A stretch of 39,000 bases of DNA, from NCBI GenBank assembly GCA_014529385.2, contig CM043943.1, positions 99,214,355-99,253,354 on the forward strand, written 5' to 3'. Under the pieces are notes generated by a model. It did no database searches. It saw only the letters and a program-made list of their open reading frames with translations, and had not been told where the DNA came from. Below, piece by piece: positions 1-9,257 of the stretch (its first letter is position 1; the number at the start of each line of letters is the position of its first letter). The translations under genes were made by a program, and so were the position numbers. This DNA comes from Adiantum capillus-veneris. Lineage: Eukaryota > Streptophyta > Polypodiopsida > Polypodiales > Pteridaceae.

Positions 1-469
1 ATTGTTGGTCCTTGGCATTGGACCTACAACATCTACTCTCCATTTTCCAAATGCATCAAAAGACATTATAGCTTTCTGAGGCTCAGTCAAAAGCTTCCGA
101 TTTGCAAACACTTGGTATTCATGGAATGACTTGCACCAAAAATAAGCATCTCTCATCATAGAGGGCCAACAGTAACCTGCTCTCAAAACACGAAAGACAA
201 CCTGATCCTTGCCTTGATGGCCTGTTTCTTCATGGCAATGCTCCAAAATCAAGCCTATCTCTTCTTTGTACGTCACTTTTCTCAAAATGCTATCCTTGCC
301 ATAAAGCATGAGATCCTCACCTACCAATGTGTAGTTTCTTGCTTTTGCAACTATTCTCTTACTCCGAACCTTTGACATGCCCTCTGGACATTGGCCTTTA
401 ACAAGTAATACTTCTACATCTTGCAATGATTCCCTTCCTGCATACAAGGCTTCCTTGACCTTTAAAGGA
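1..469 (-). pseudogene. Integrase N-terminus of the Tat-like element (cut by window edge)
   Basis: Integrase inserts the DNA copy into the genome. The N-terminal zinc finger is visible as HCHEETGHQGKDQVVF with the two His (near 205-240) and WPSMMRDAYFWCKSFHEYQ near 130-180. The usual end, C-D-E-C-Q, reads F-H-E-Y-Q, so both zinc-binding Cys are lost. The catalytic core starts with AFGKWRVDVVGPMP, whose Asp is the first residue of the D-D-35-E triad, and the window ends there. No stop is present. The upstream linker from 470 to about 300 has no recognised domain. Confidence 0.82.
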
Positions 470-865
470 GCTACCAAGGCATCCAACTTGTCCCTAGCCA
501 ACTCATCAGCTTCTTTATTCCGCTCACGAGGAACATGCTTAAATTGTATCTTCTCAAACTCATGCAAAAACTTCTTGATGCCATAAAAACACTTCTTCAA
601 ATTGTCTTTCTTAACATTCCACAAACCAAGCAACTGATTCATGACTAGCAATGCATCTTCTTTTGCAATGACCCTCTTCAATCCAAACTCAACACATTGC
701 TTCAACCCAAGGAAAAGCATGAGATACTCGGCCTCATTGTTACTTTTAGCTTCATCAAGATCGTAAGCGCTAGAAAATATTACATCGCCTTTTGGGTTCT
801 TAATGACTACCCCACCACTTGCCTTTTGAAGAACTTTCTTGTATGCACCATCAAACATCATTGTA
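470..865 (-). pseudogene. Second, archaeal-type RNase H (aRNH) domain
   Basis: The segment begins MMFDGAYKKVLQKASGGVVI, continues with SNNEAEYLMLFLGLKQCVEF, AKEDALLVMNQLLGLW and ends near PRERNKEADELAR. These give the four acidic positions of an archaeal-type RNase H in order: Asp of FDGA, Glu of NEAEY, Asp of KEDA and Asp of EADELAR. No stop occurs inside, so this is the best-preserved part. An extra aRNH between RNase H and integrase is the feature that separates Tat/Ogre elements from other Ty3 lineages. It presumably supplies the RNase H activity that the decayed upstream domain lacks. Confidence 0.85.
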
Positions 866-1398
866 TACGCATCTGTAATATCCACTTCCTCTTTATGATC
901 ATCCTTGTCAACCCTTGGGTAAGATGGAAGCTCGCCCCGCTTATGTACGACTATGTCTGCCAAGTGAGCTTTAACAGAATGATCCACCTTAAACTCAAAC
1001 TCATACTCTTGAAGCTCCAAAGTCCACTTTAAGATGCGCTTGCTAGGCTTCAAACGTTGTACTACATCCGGCAAAAGATTCGATGTGGTGAGCAAATAGA
1101 ACTTTTGGGGCAACAGATAGGTTTTAAACCTTCGACAAGCAAGAACCAGGGCGAATACCCACTGTTCCATTTCCGTGTAGGAGAACTCGCTTATATTCTT
1201 CATCTTGTTGTCAAAATAAACTGGCTTGAAGTTCCTTCCTTGCTTTTGTAAGAGAACCGACCCAAAAGCTACTGACCCCACACTAACAGATACATAGAAA
1301 ATCGACTGCAAGTCAGGAGGACTCACTGATGGTAAAGCACAGAATACCTCCTTCATGCCATCAAAAGCCTGTTGCATGTCTTCATTCCATTCAAACCC
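866..1398 (-). pseudogene. First RNase H domain of the Tat-like element
   Basis: This stretch continues in the RT frame after the stop at 1399-1401 and has no further stop. It starts GFEWNEDMQQAFDGMKEV and contains GSVLLQKQGRNFKPVYF, then YTEMEQWVFALVLACRRF near 1165-1215 and LKWTLELQEYEFEFKVDH near 985-1035. The first catalytic acidic residue usual for RNase H is not seen: the segment reads IFYVSVSVGSVAFG. Loss of that residue in the first domain is known in Tat elements, where a second RNase H takes over. The domain would degrade RNA in the RNA-DNA hybrid during reverse transcription. Confidence 0.8.
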
Positions 1399-2304
1399 TT
1401 AAACTCTTTGAATCAATTTCTGGAGAGGATACACATACTGACATAGCATCCAAAAAAAATGTGACAAGTACCTGAGCTTATGCACAAATGATGCCAAATC
1501 CTTTGTGTTGCTGGGTGGATCCATAGGCAATAAAGCCTTAACTTTCTCTGGGTCAGCTTCTATTCCATTTTGGGAAACCACATGTCCTAGCAAATGGACT
1601 CTGGCATGAGAAAACTTACACTTCTTTGGGTTGAGTTGCCCACCCTCTTGTTGAAGCCTTTCAAAACTCAGCCTCAACTTCTCCAAATGCGTGACACTTG
1701 AGCTATAACACCCAATGTCATCCATGAAAACGTGAATGAACTTACCCAAGTAGGGACCAAACACTCTATTTATTCATCCTTGGAAGGTAGCATATGCATT
1801 AACCAGCCCAAAAGGCATTCTTTTGTAGGCAAAACAATCCCAAGGAGTAATGAAGGTCGTCTTCAATCGATCTTCAATGACTATCAAGATCTGAAAGTAG
1901 CCAGAAAATCCATCCATGATTGAGTAACGTTCATGACCTGCAACTTGATTGAGGATTTCATCTAGAAAGGGTAGTGGATAATGGTTCCTTTTTGTGGCAG
2001 CATTCAAAGGTTTGAAATCGACACACATCGTAAATCTTTCGTTCTTCTAGGACACAATAACAACCGGAGAGACCCATTCGGACTCCTCCACTCGAAAGAT
2101 GAAATATGCTTCCAAAAGTTTCTTCACCTCTTCATGAAGTGCCTTCTCATGAATGACCCCCAATCTCCTAAGCTTTTGAACCTTTGGCTTGGCACCTTCT
2201 TTTAGATTGATTCTATGCTCGACTCCTTTAGCTCCTTGCAACTCTGTATATTCAGTGGCGAATAGCTTTGGAAACTCTGTAAACATGTCTTCATACTCCT
2301 TTTT
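1399..2304 (-). pseudogene. Reverse transcriptase of the Tat-like element
   Basis: RT copies the element RNA into DNA. After a linker containing HEEVKKLLEAYFIFRVEESE, the domain shows MCVDFKPLNAATKRNHYPLP, MDGFSGYFQI, the MPFGLVNAYATFQ motif and the catalytic HVFMDDIGCYSSS near 1710-1725. LLGHVVSQNGIEADPEKVKA marks the thumb and connection. In-frame stops are TAG near 2050, just before KNERFTMCVD, TGA at 1774-1776 after ATFQG, and TAA at 1399-1401 after LIQRV; the frame itself is kept through all three. The TGA sits where related elements have Trp, so it probably arose from TGG. Three stops make it inactive. Domain identity is certain from the motifs. Confidence 0.9.
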
Positions 2305-3470
2305 TCTTTTTCTGTCAAGTCCTCTCCTAGCATGCTCCTTACATTCACTTTGGCAGGCTCTAAAATTGCTTTTGGACTATCCTTCTCCTCCTTGACCTTC
2401 ACATCATGCATCGATGCTTCCTTTTCAACACTTATTCCAAAAATATCAGGACATAATTGCATCAAGCCTTCCTCTACACTTTCTTTTGATGATGTAGACA
2501 AAGCATCACTATCGTATGATGTGGTTTCTGTCGAATCCGTATCTTGCATCTCCACTAGGATTTGTGTACGGCTCTCGTGTGTCTTCATGTTGTAGACAAT
2601 GGTCCTTCCTTTCTCTTTGTCGGGGATGGTGATCAATCCCGTGCCCCAATCTTGCTTAGCACCAAGGGTTATAAGCCATGGCCTCCCTAAAATGATTGGA
2701 TACGCATTCTCACCCACTTGCATCACGTAGCAATCAACCAAGCACTCAATCCCCAAGACTTTTGTCTTCACATCTTCAGCTATTCCAAGACACCTTGCCT
2801 TTTTGTGGTTGGCCATTCTCATACGGATCGAAGAATTCACTGACATCTTGACACCTGCTTCTTTCATGATAGCCTCGGTCATGACACACACCTGGGCACC
2901 ACCATCCACATATGCTTGCACTTCCGTCTTCTTTCCCAGCATAGCTTCAAATATTGGCACCATATCCACTGGGTGACCAACCCTCAAAGATGACACCATG
3001 CTTTGATGCTTTTCATTCTTGGAAGGAAGCCGCGTACTCACACTTTTGGTCCACTGCCTCCTCAATTTAGCGTTCAAAGCCACCAATTGACCAAAAGATA
3101 TATTTTCCTTTTGATTTCGTATGTCTTCGACAATATCATAGTCTTCAACACCTTGGCCAAGGAGGTAGTCCTTTGGACCAATTTTCCTTCTTCGCCACCT
3201 CTTGCTACTTTCTGGTTTGTCTTCTACCTTAGCCCTTCCTTTCCTTGCTCTTGTTTCCCTCTCTTCTTTTGTCTCTTTCTCTCTATCGTGCCTAGCTCTC
3301 TTATTGGCCAAAACATCCACATCTTGATTCTCGAGGGTAATGATGTTAATAGCCCTACCTTCTCCATTTGCAGGCAACGGTTGCAGTTGTTGTTGCAGCG
3401 GCGGTACTTCTAGTGCCCGTTCTTGATGATTTTCTTCTATTCTTCCTCGACCACGTCCATATAGGGGGTA
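2305..3470 (-). pseudogene. Retropepsin (aspartic protease) region of the Tat-like element
   Basis: This frame is open for about 390 codons and is the longest undamaged part of the element. An arginine- and glutamate-rich linker comes first. The protease active site reads AYVDGGAQVCVM near 2900, where DGGA stands for the usual D-S/T-G-A; a Gly at the second place is known in Tat and Athila elements. The flap and C-terminal part follow, with ILGRPWLITLGAKQDW near 2660-2700. An acidic, serine-rich linker leads towards RT. The frame is lost in a run of A (minus strand) near 2299-2304, where one base shifts it into the RT frame. The enzyme would cut Gag-Pol in the particle. Confidence 0.8.
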
Positions 3471-4266
3471 TATCCCTCCTCTCTCTTGGTGGTTCAGGAC
3501 AATCAGGGGCGTAGTGACCCTCTTCATCACAATTGTAGCATCTTCCTTGTAGCCTTCGTCCCCTACCTCTCCCAACTGGCCACTCTTCTCTTTGGTTTCT
3601 ATTCATTATGTTAATTCTTAATTCTTGCAAACTGACCAGCAAGATCATGCAAAACCCAAGCCGTAACGGGATCTGGACCTTGAACCACTCACTCCACTCT
3701 ATCATCCGTTGCCACAGGGACCATTGGTTGCACCACAACTGGCTCAGCGTGTGTCATGCCTTGCTCCCACCTTCTCTTGATCTTCTTGCTCTTGGCCTCG
3801 GCAATTTCCACAGCTCTTTCAAATGTAGCAGGCTCCTCTTGATCGACCTTCTCCCTTACACTTGGATGGAGACAATCCATAAACTGACGCACTTTAAAGA
3901 AATCCCCTTGAGGTACTTGGGATGCCGCCTCTAATTGAACCCAAATTCCTTTGAAGTGTTGCAAAAACTCTTTAAAGCTAGCATGAACATCTTGCTGCAA
4001 ACTTCTCAATTTTGTCGTCGCTTCTGTTGCGGTTAGTTTCTTCCCAAACCTGTCAAAAATTGCCAACTTCACTTGCTCCCATGTTTGCTTTTTGTCTTCC
4101 TCTAAACCTTCAAACCACTTCCGAGCTTCTCCTTTGAGTGCAAGAGGAATACATGAAGCTTTGCTTCGTCATTCACAATGTGCATACCAAGCGTATGCCA
4201 CTCGAAGTCCGCAATCCAATCCTTCACATCCTCCTTCCCTGTGAACACTGGCCGACCATAAGCCAT
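3470..4266 (-). pseudogene. gag: gag (capsid and nucleocapsid) of the Tat-like element
   Basis: Gag packages the element's RNA into cytoplasmic particles. The first ATG after the primer site (4264-4266) starts a protein reading MAYGRPVFTGKEDVKDW. Capsid features follow: ALKGEARKWFEGL near 4130, then a helical stretch to about 3690 rich in Glu, Lys and Phe. A frameshift near 4141 separates the two capsid parts; one missing base after a TTCC restores the frame. A TGA follows DDRVE (near 3687), and a TAA follows ARIKN near 3615. A complete CCHC zinc knuckle, CYNCDEEGHYAPDC, lies near 3500-3545. Another shift near 3470 joins it to the protease frame. Multiple lesions mark it as a pseudogene. Confidence 0.82.
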
Positions 4267-4410
4267 CTCTTTGGAGTCGCTTCTCGCTTGCGTGAGTAAT
4301 CCACAAAAGTTGAAGTCTTGCACCTCAACCAAACCACCACTTTTCTTCAATGAAGCTCGAACTTCACAGCAAAAACGCTTCACCTGGGTGCACAACCGGC
4401 AAATTTCCGC

Positions 4411-4428
4411 TCCCCAGTGGGATCGCCA
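4411..4428 (-). promoter_or_regulatory. Primer binding site of the Tat-like element
   Basis: The minus strand reads TGGCGATCCCACTGGGGA, which starts with TGG as expected for pairing with the CCA end of a tRNA, and lies just upstream of gag. It resembles the TGGCG...GGGGA primer sites of Tat and Athila elements. It is not the initiator-Met site used by the other elements here. Which tRNA primes it was not determined. Confidence 0.65.
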
Positions 4429-4433
4429 AAGGA

Positions 4434-5400
4434 TGATGGAGCAAAAGATGTCATGCGCACACTCACACCCAGAAAACTGAACACAACACAAGGAATTTAC
4501 TTAAATTCCTCACCTCACTCACTACCACTCAAAATATCCCTAAAAAATCTACCCACAAGCTCAATTCAAACTCCAAACGCCTCGACCTACAAGCCCTTGC
4601 TTGCCCGCAGACACTACAAGGTGAGTCGAGGTGATCAACACTTGAAATCACGCTTGATGGTGACCAAAATATATAGGAAAAAACCATCAAAAAACCAAAA
4701 AACTCCAGCCACAAAAGGACACTCTCAAACCATTGCAAAATCTTCACCAAACTCCACTCTGTTGGACTCTTTGGAGTAGCGCCAACCCTAATGGCACCGA
4801 TACAGGGTCACATAGTCTTGCAGAAAGCTGCACCTTCTTCCCTCAATTCCTTGCACACACACATCCATGGAAACCTCAAAAATTCCATAGACTCTCCCAA
4901 GTGCAAAATTGAAGAGAGAAAGGTCTCATTCACTCCTCTACACACTCGAAAATAGGACGCGAACGCAACGGGACTGCACTAGACCACCTGTAGGAACCCT
5001 GCTTCCTCCCACACACAGAGGGGTGAAAGTGTTGATATTGCTCTTTAAACGTCCTCCCTGAGCTGGAGCACTCACGCCACAGTTAGTGATGTGGCAATTT
5101 GAAGCCATTTCACACCTTTTTTGGCCCAGTTTTGGCCAGTTTTGATCCCTGGCATGCATTTTTCGCAGGAAAAACCCCAAACAGACTCCAAAATTCACCA
5201 AATTTTGCACGCTTGATCCTAGATACCCAAAGCACATTTCCACATCCCCATATTCCATTTTTGACCACTTCTAGGGCGATGCACGTATCACCGCAGATCA
5301 GGCGCCGCAAATAGACAGTTACCGCATGTGTCAAACTTCTCGAGCGGGATGAGAGTACCCACACTTGTCGCTTGCATTATTTACATTCTAGAAAGCTCAA
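4434..5400 (-). mobile_element. Probable 5' LTR region of the Tat-like element (outer end not found)
   Basis: The LTR should begin to the right of the primer site. Its inner end is probably the CCATCA (minus strand) at 4434-4439, five bases from the primer site. A TATA-like box, CCTATATATTTT on the minus strand, lies at 4666-4677, a suitable distance from that end. The outer end (TG on the minus strand) was not identified; 5400 is only a guess. No coding region is visible from 4434 to 5880. The second LTR, needed to prove the limits, is outside the window. Confidence 0.45.
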
Positions 5401-5818
5401 ACACATTATATAGAGCCAAAATAATACACCTAGAACCATATCCAAGGCCCCGATAACCTATCCAGGCATGTACATATGCTCGACTGCCGACACTCAAGCA
5501 CGCATATTTACAATGTGCACACGTTGCACCTTTTTTCGAACTTGAAACCACTTTGCAAAGCTCTCAAATGCATATATTTACATCTTTTTGTACATATGAC
5601 CATGCATATAAACGCTACTTTGTACACGCCAAAAGCGGTCTATCAATGCTTGCTCACTGTCTTTGATTTCAGTGAGCATTGCCGAGCGTTTGCAGGTCGA
5701 GTTTTTTTGGGGGGAGCTCAAAAAGATGAATCTGCTCAGATTTTTGATTTGGGCTCATTTCGGCCTCCGTTTCCACAACAGGCATTACTACACATGCTAT
5801 TTTGTTATTTTGTGTAGA

Positions 5819-5832
5819 GTTTATATCAGTGC
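5819..5832 (+). promoter_or_regulatory. Possible degenerate primer site upstream of copia gag
   Basis: The sequence TTTATATCAGTGCC matches the initiator-Met primer site TTGGTATCAGAGCC at 11 of 14 positions and lies about 110 bases before the copia gag ATG, the usual distance. No LTR end is recognisable before it, so this is tentative. Confidence 0.3.
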
Positions 5833-5940
5833 CTTTTTTTGCATAACAAGTCCCTTATAGTCTTCTACGGTTTGTGCTATATAGAATGTGTTGTTCCCAC
5901 TTTGTTTCTTCTCTTTTCGGGTAGTTTTCACATCAAATGC

Positions 5941-6960
5941 AATGGCTCACAACAACACAGATGCATTCAAGATGTTTACTGTTGAGGACAGATTGGACAA
6001 GAATAATTACCCTATGTGGGCTTATATGATGCAACATGTTCTTGTGCAAAGGGCGTCTAGAATATTTCACAAGGCATTGACGTACGTGCTCGTTCTGAGG
6101 ATACATGAGATGTTGAGGATGTTGCATGTCTTGCTGCAAGGATTGCTGCTGTTAGAGTTTTTTTGCCTACAGCTGAGCAAGCTTGTTGAGATGTAAAAGA
6201 TTTGTAGGCTCATGCATTGTGGTGTATGTGAAGCGCACTATCACTCCCCACATTTGTTCAACAAAATCTGTCAAACAGGCTTGGGATGTTCTGAATGGTC
6301 TTTATGCAAGTCGCAATGAGACTAAAATTGCATTGCTGCGTAAAAAGATAGAATCAAAGATTATGCATGAGGAAGATGATATGGACACTTTCCTTGCTGG
6401 TGTCAAGGATATCAATGAGCAAACTGTTCTTGATGCCTTGCAAGATTCTTACCAGACTTTTGCTAGTACTTGGAGACTCATGACCCAAGGAAATCTTGAA
6501 GTTGTCAAGTTTGATGCATTGTGTACATTGTTATTACAAGAGTCGCTTTCTAGAAAATACAAGACTAGACAGTGTGTAGTTGAGCAGGCTTTTATTGCTG
6601 CTCAAAGAAAGGGTGGTGACAATAATGCAACCACTTCGTATGGTTCTTCTGCGAGTGGAAATCACTTACTCCTAATACATCAGTTGGCAACAATTCGTCT
6701 GGAAATTCTAGTCATAAAGGCAAAAAGAAGATGCATCACCATTATTGTAAAGCTAATGATCACTTGATCAAGAAGTGCGCTAAGTTGAAGGCCAATTAGG
6801 CTAAGAAAAAAGAGAGTGGTTCCACTGCAAATGCTGGTTCCACTACAAATGCAGCTATTGTTGAGTCTTGTGTGAAAGGAGATTGTGATGCCGGTGTTGA
6901 TGCAGATTGGGCTTTTAGTGCAGAGTGGACCTATAATCCTTCTATCCATGATTCATGCAT
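5941..6960 (+). pseudogene. gag: Ty1/copia gag remnant
   Basis: The protein begins MAHNNTDAFKMFTVEDRLDK followed by NNYPMWAYMMQHVL, the N-terminal pattern of copia Gag (UBN2/DUF4219-like). After a frameshift near 6190 the second part contains SVKQAWDVLNGLYASRNETK, a Lys-rich helix, then DALQDSYQTFASTWRLM and DALCTLLLQESLSRK. A short internal loss is likely between DINEQ and TVLDAL. The zinc knuckle near 6733-6770 reads HHYCKANDHLIKKC: its first Cys is replaced by His, so only three ligands of CCHC remain. A TAG follows the knuckle. No protease, integrase or RT follows, because the sequence changes abruptly at 6975 to the left end of the four-exon family. Confidence 0.85.
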
Positions 6961-6974
6961 GTCAGTTTGCTGCA

Positions 6975-7332
6975 GCATTAGGAAATTTGGAAGGTCATTT
7001 GGAGGGCCTTCTAAGAAAAATAGAATTTTGACTTTCTCTTTCTAGAAATTAAGTGTGGTAAAAGCAATTGTAAACTTGAAATAACCATTCCAAAAGTGTA
7101 CTTTATAAGTAGATTCTTGCCACATCATCATAACGATTGTGATGGTTGAAGATTAAATTGTTTTCAATTGCATTTAATGAACATCGTAGAACTGGAGGGA
7201 GTTTCTTGTACGTGGAATGTATGACTAAAGGAAAAAAGACGTATCCTTCCAAACCTGCTCTCTCCTTACTCTCTCACTATTTGTGCGGCGCTGACCTCAA
7301 ATAAGTCCTCCCTTTCTTGCACTGTTGCATAC
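6975..7332 (+). promoter_or_regulatory. 5' flank of family copy 1 (promoter/5' leader, conserved with copy 2)
   Basis: From GCATTAG onward this stretch aligns with 35893-36187 before copy 2. Shared blocks include GGTCATTTGGAGGGCCTTCT, AAAAGTGTACTTTA and AGTAGATTCTT. The bases before GCATTAG are unrelated in the two copies (copia gag here). The conservation up to a sharp edge shows that the flank belongs to the duplicated unit and probably holds its promoter. No TATA box could be assigned with confidence. Confidence 0.6.
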
Positions 7333-7812
7333 ATGGCTTCTTCTTCCACCCCCACAAATGTCCTCCTTAAAAGACCCCTCTGTCATCTACACATTGATAT
7401 GGATCTCCAATATACGCCATTGTGTAAGCGAGGCAAAACTAACATCAAAGTGACACCGATCATAACAGAGAGACTCACAGTAGAGGGAGCAAATCACTTA
7501 GATATTTGGCCAAAAGTCTCACTCTATCCATTGCATCCCATGACCAATGCTTTCCCTGCATTTGCAAATCCCACTAACTTATTGACCTTTGCAAGTAATG
7601 GAGAGAATGGATTTCTTGGCTACTGTAAAGCTCTAAACAGCCAATCAGAAACTTATAAAGACATGGTGAAGCACAAGCAAATGAGATTTAGAGACTTTCT
7701 GACTTACATTATGAGGACCAAAATATTGTAATGAAGCGCACAAAGAATCACATGTCTTGCAAACAAAGGTACGGACATTACAAAACAAAGAGACAACGTT
7801 AGGCGCTTGTGT
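7333..7812 (+). pseudogene. Copy 1, exon 1, 5' part
   Basis: The ATG at 7333 is supported by copy 2: MASSSTPTNVLLKRPLCHLH aligns with MVHSSNGTNVT (then a stop) and KRAKYHLHID. Shared blocks are HLDIWPKVSLYP, HPMTNAFPAFANPTNLLTF and ENGFLGYCKALNSQSETYK. From QSETYK onward copy 2 continues as a long charged helix that looks like a coiled coil; copy 1 loses the frame near 7690 and stops at 7729-7731, though DNA similarity continues to about 7812. There the match to copy 2 ends and unrelated repeats begin. No known domain was seen in this N-terminal part. Confidence 0.7.
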
Positions 7813-7813
7813 T

Positions 7814-8983
7814 CTCGAGAAATTTGCCACGAAAGCACCGGGCTTATGGCTGTGAGAGTTTGTGAGAGAACTCAACAAAAACTATATGAAGGAGTTAAAC
7901 CATAGATGCCATGAAGACTATGGTTTGGAAAGAAGTACAATCAAAGAAGCTCACCCATTCTCTCTTGCACTCATACGCACAAAGAAAGAACACAAAAGAG
8001 AATGTCAAAATAACACAAAGATGAAAACATCAAGGCTATGGTCATATCGTATCATGGGTAATATGAAAGGGTTAATAGATGAGTTAATGGCATTCAATCT
8101 TGGCTGACCAAATATGCTACGAATTGTTCTTTGGAATTGTAGTTTTGTGCCTACCATAATCTATATATTTTGTCTAGTGATTCGGATTAATTGTGTGTAC
8201 AAATCCTCTTGGTTCATAGCAAGATAACTACGCTTACGTCAAAAGAAAAGTTATAGTCTATGAGAGGTAGTATGATGGGATCCGGTGATAGAAGTATTTC
8301 ATTGAGCCTTTCTGGGCCTTTCTGGGCCAAAGAGAAACACTATACGTTTTTGAAAGTGTATTTTACGTCTAATCCATACGTTAATTCTAATAGATCGTTG
8401 TCGAGAAATTTGCGGTCTTGCCAGGAAAGCACCGGGCTTATGGCTGTGAGAGTTTGTGAGAGAACTCAACAAAAACTATATGAAGGAGTTAAACCATAGA
8501 TGCCATAAGGACTAGGGTTTGGAAAGAAGTGCAATCAAAGAAGACTCACTCTTTCTCTCTTGCACTCACACACACAAAGAAAGAACACAAAAGAGAATGT
8601 CAAAACAATACAAAAATGAAAACATCAAGGCTATGGTCATATCGTATCATGGGTAATATGAAAGGGTTAATAGATGAGTTAATGACATTCAATTTTGACT
8701 GACCAAATAGCCTACGAATTGTTCTTTGGAATTGTAGTTTTGTGCTTACCATAATATATATATTTTGTCTAGTGATTGCGATTAATTGTGTGTACAAATC
8801 CTCTTGGCTCATAGCAAGATAACTACGCTTACGTCAAAAGAAAAGTTATAGTCTATGAGAGGTAGTATGATGGGATCCGGTGATAGAAGTATTTCATTAA
8901 GCCTTTCTGGGCCAAAGAGAAACACTATACGTTGTTGAAAATGTATTTTTCGGCTAATCCATACGTTAATTCTAATAGATCGT
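7814..8983 (+). repeat. Two tandem copies of a 585-base repeat
   Basis: Unit A runs about 7814-8398 and unit B about 8399-8983. Both start near TCGAGAAATTTG and end in TTAATTCTAATAGATCGT. They match almost throughout, with small indels: unit A has a doubled CCTTTCTGGG near 8308-8327, and unit B has extra bases after GAGAAATTTGC. Unit B is followed directly by unrelated sequence. Each unit seems to hold two diverged halves. The reading frames on both strands are short and differ between units, so I do not call a gene. Confidence 0.8.
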
Positions 8984-9225
8984 ACACAGTGAAAGCGATA
9001 GAAATGATCATCATGTGGGTTATTCATCTAGGATAGTATGTGAGAAATGTAGATATGAGAGAAGTGAAGAAATGAGAAGTTTCCCTCCCAAGCCCTATTC
9101 TTGCCCGTAGGCAATAAGGATACTACGGGGAGAGATGTACTTGTAGAAAAGAGAACCTAGAATTTGCAGAGAGGATGAATTACTAAGAATGAGAGAGATA
9201 GATTTGATTAAGGAGATGAGATTAG

Positions 9226-9257
<32 letters not shown>

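Larger units (their letters stand above)
1..4428 (-). mobile_element. Ty3/gypsy retrotransposon, Tat-like, 5' part, degenerate
   Basis: Reading the minus strand from the primer site leftwards gives, in order, gag with a zinc knuckle, retropepsin, reverse transcriptase, a first RNase H, a second archaeal-type RNase H and the zinc finger and first catalytic Asp of integrase. The order PR-RT-RH-aRH-INT with two RNase H domains is the known signature of the Tat/Ogre lineage of Ty3 elements. The rest of integrase, the polypurine tract and the 3' LTR lie beyond position 1. At least three frameshifts and four in-frame stops break the coding region, so the element cannot act alone. The domain order is seen directly; the lineage is by family knowledge. 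Confidence 0.88.

Noticed and set aside
4684-4689. CCATCA as the outer end of the Tat-like LTR
   Set aside because: It would leave the TATA-like box (4666-4677) almost at the LTR edge, with no U3.
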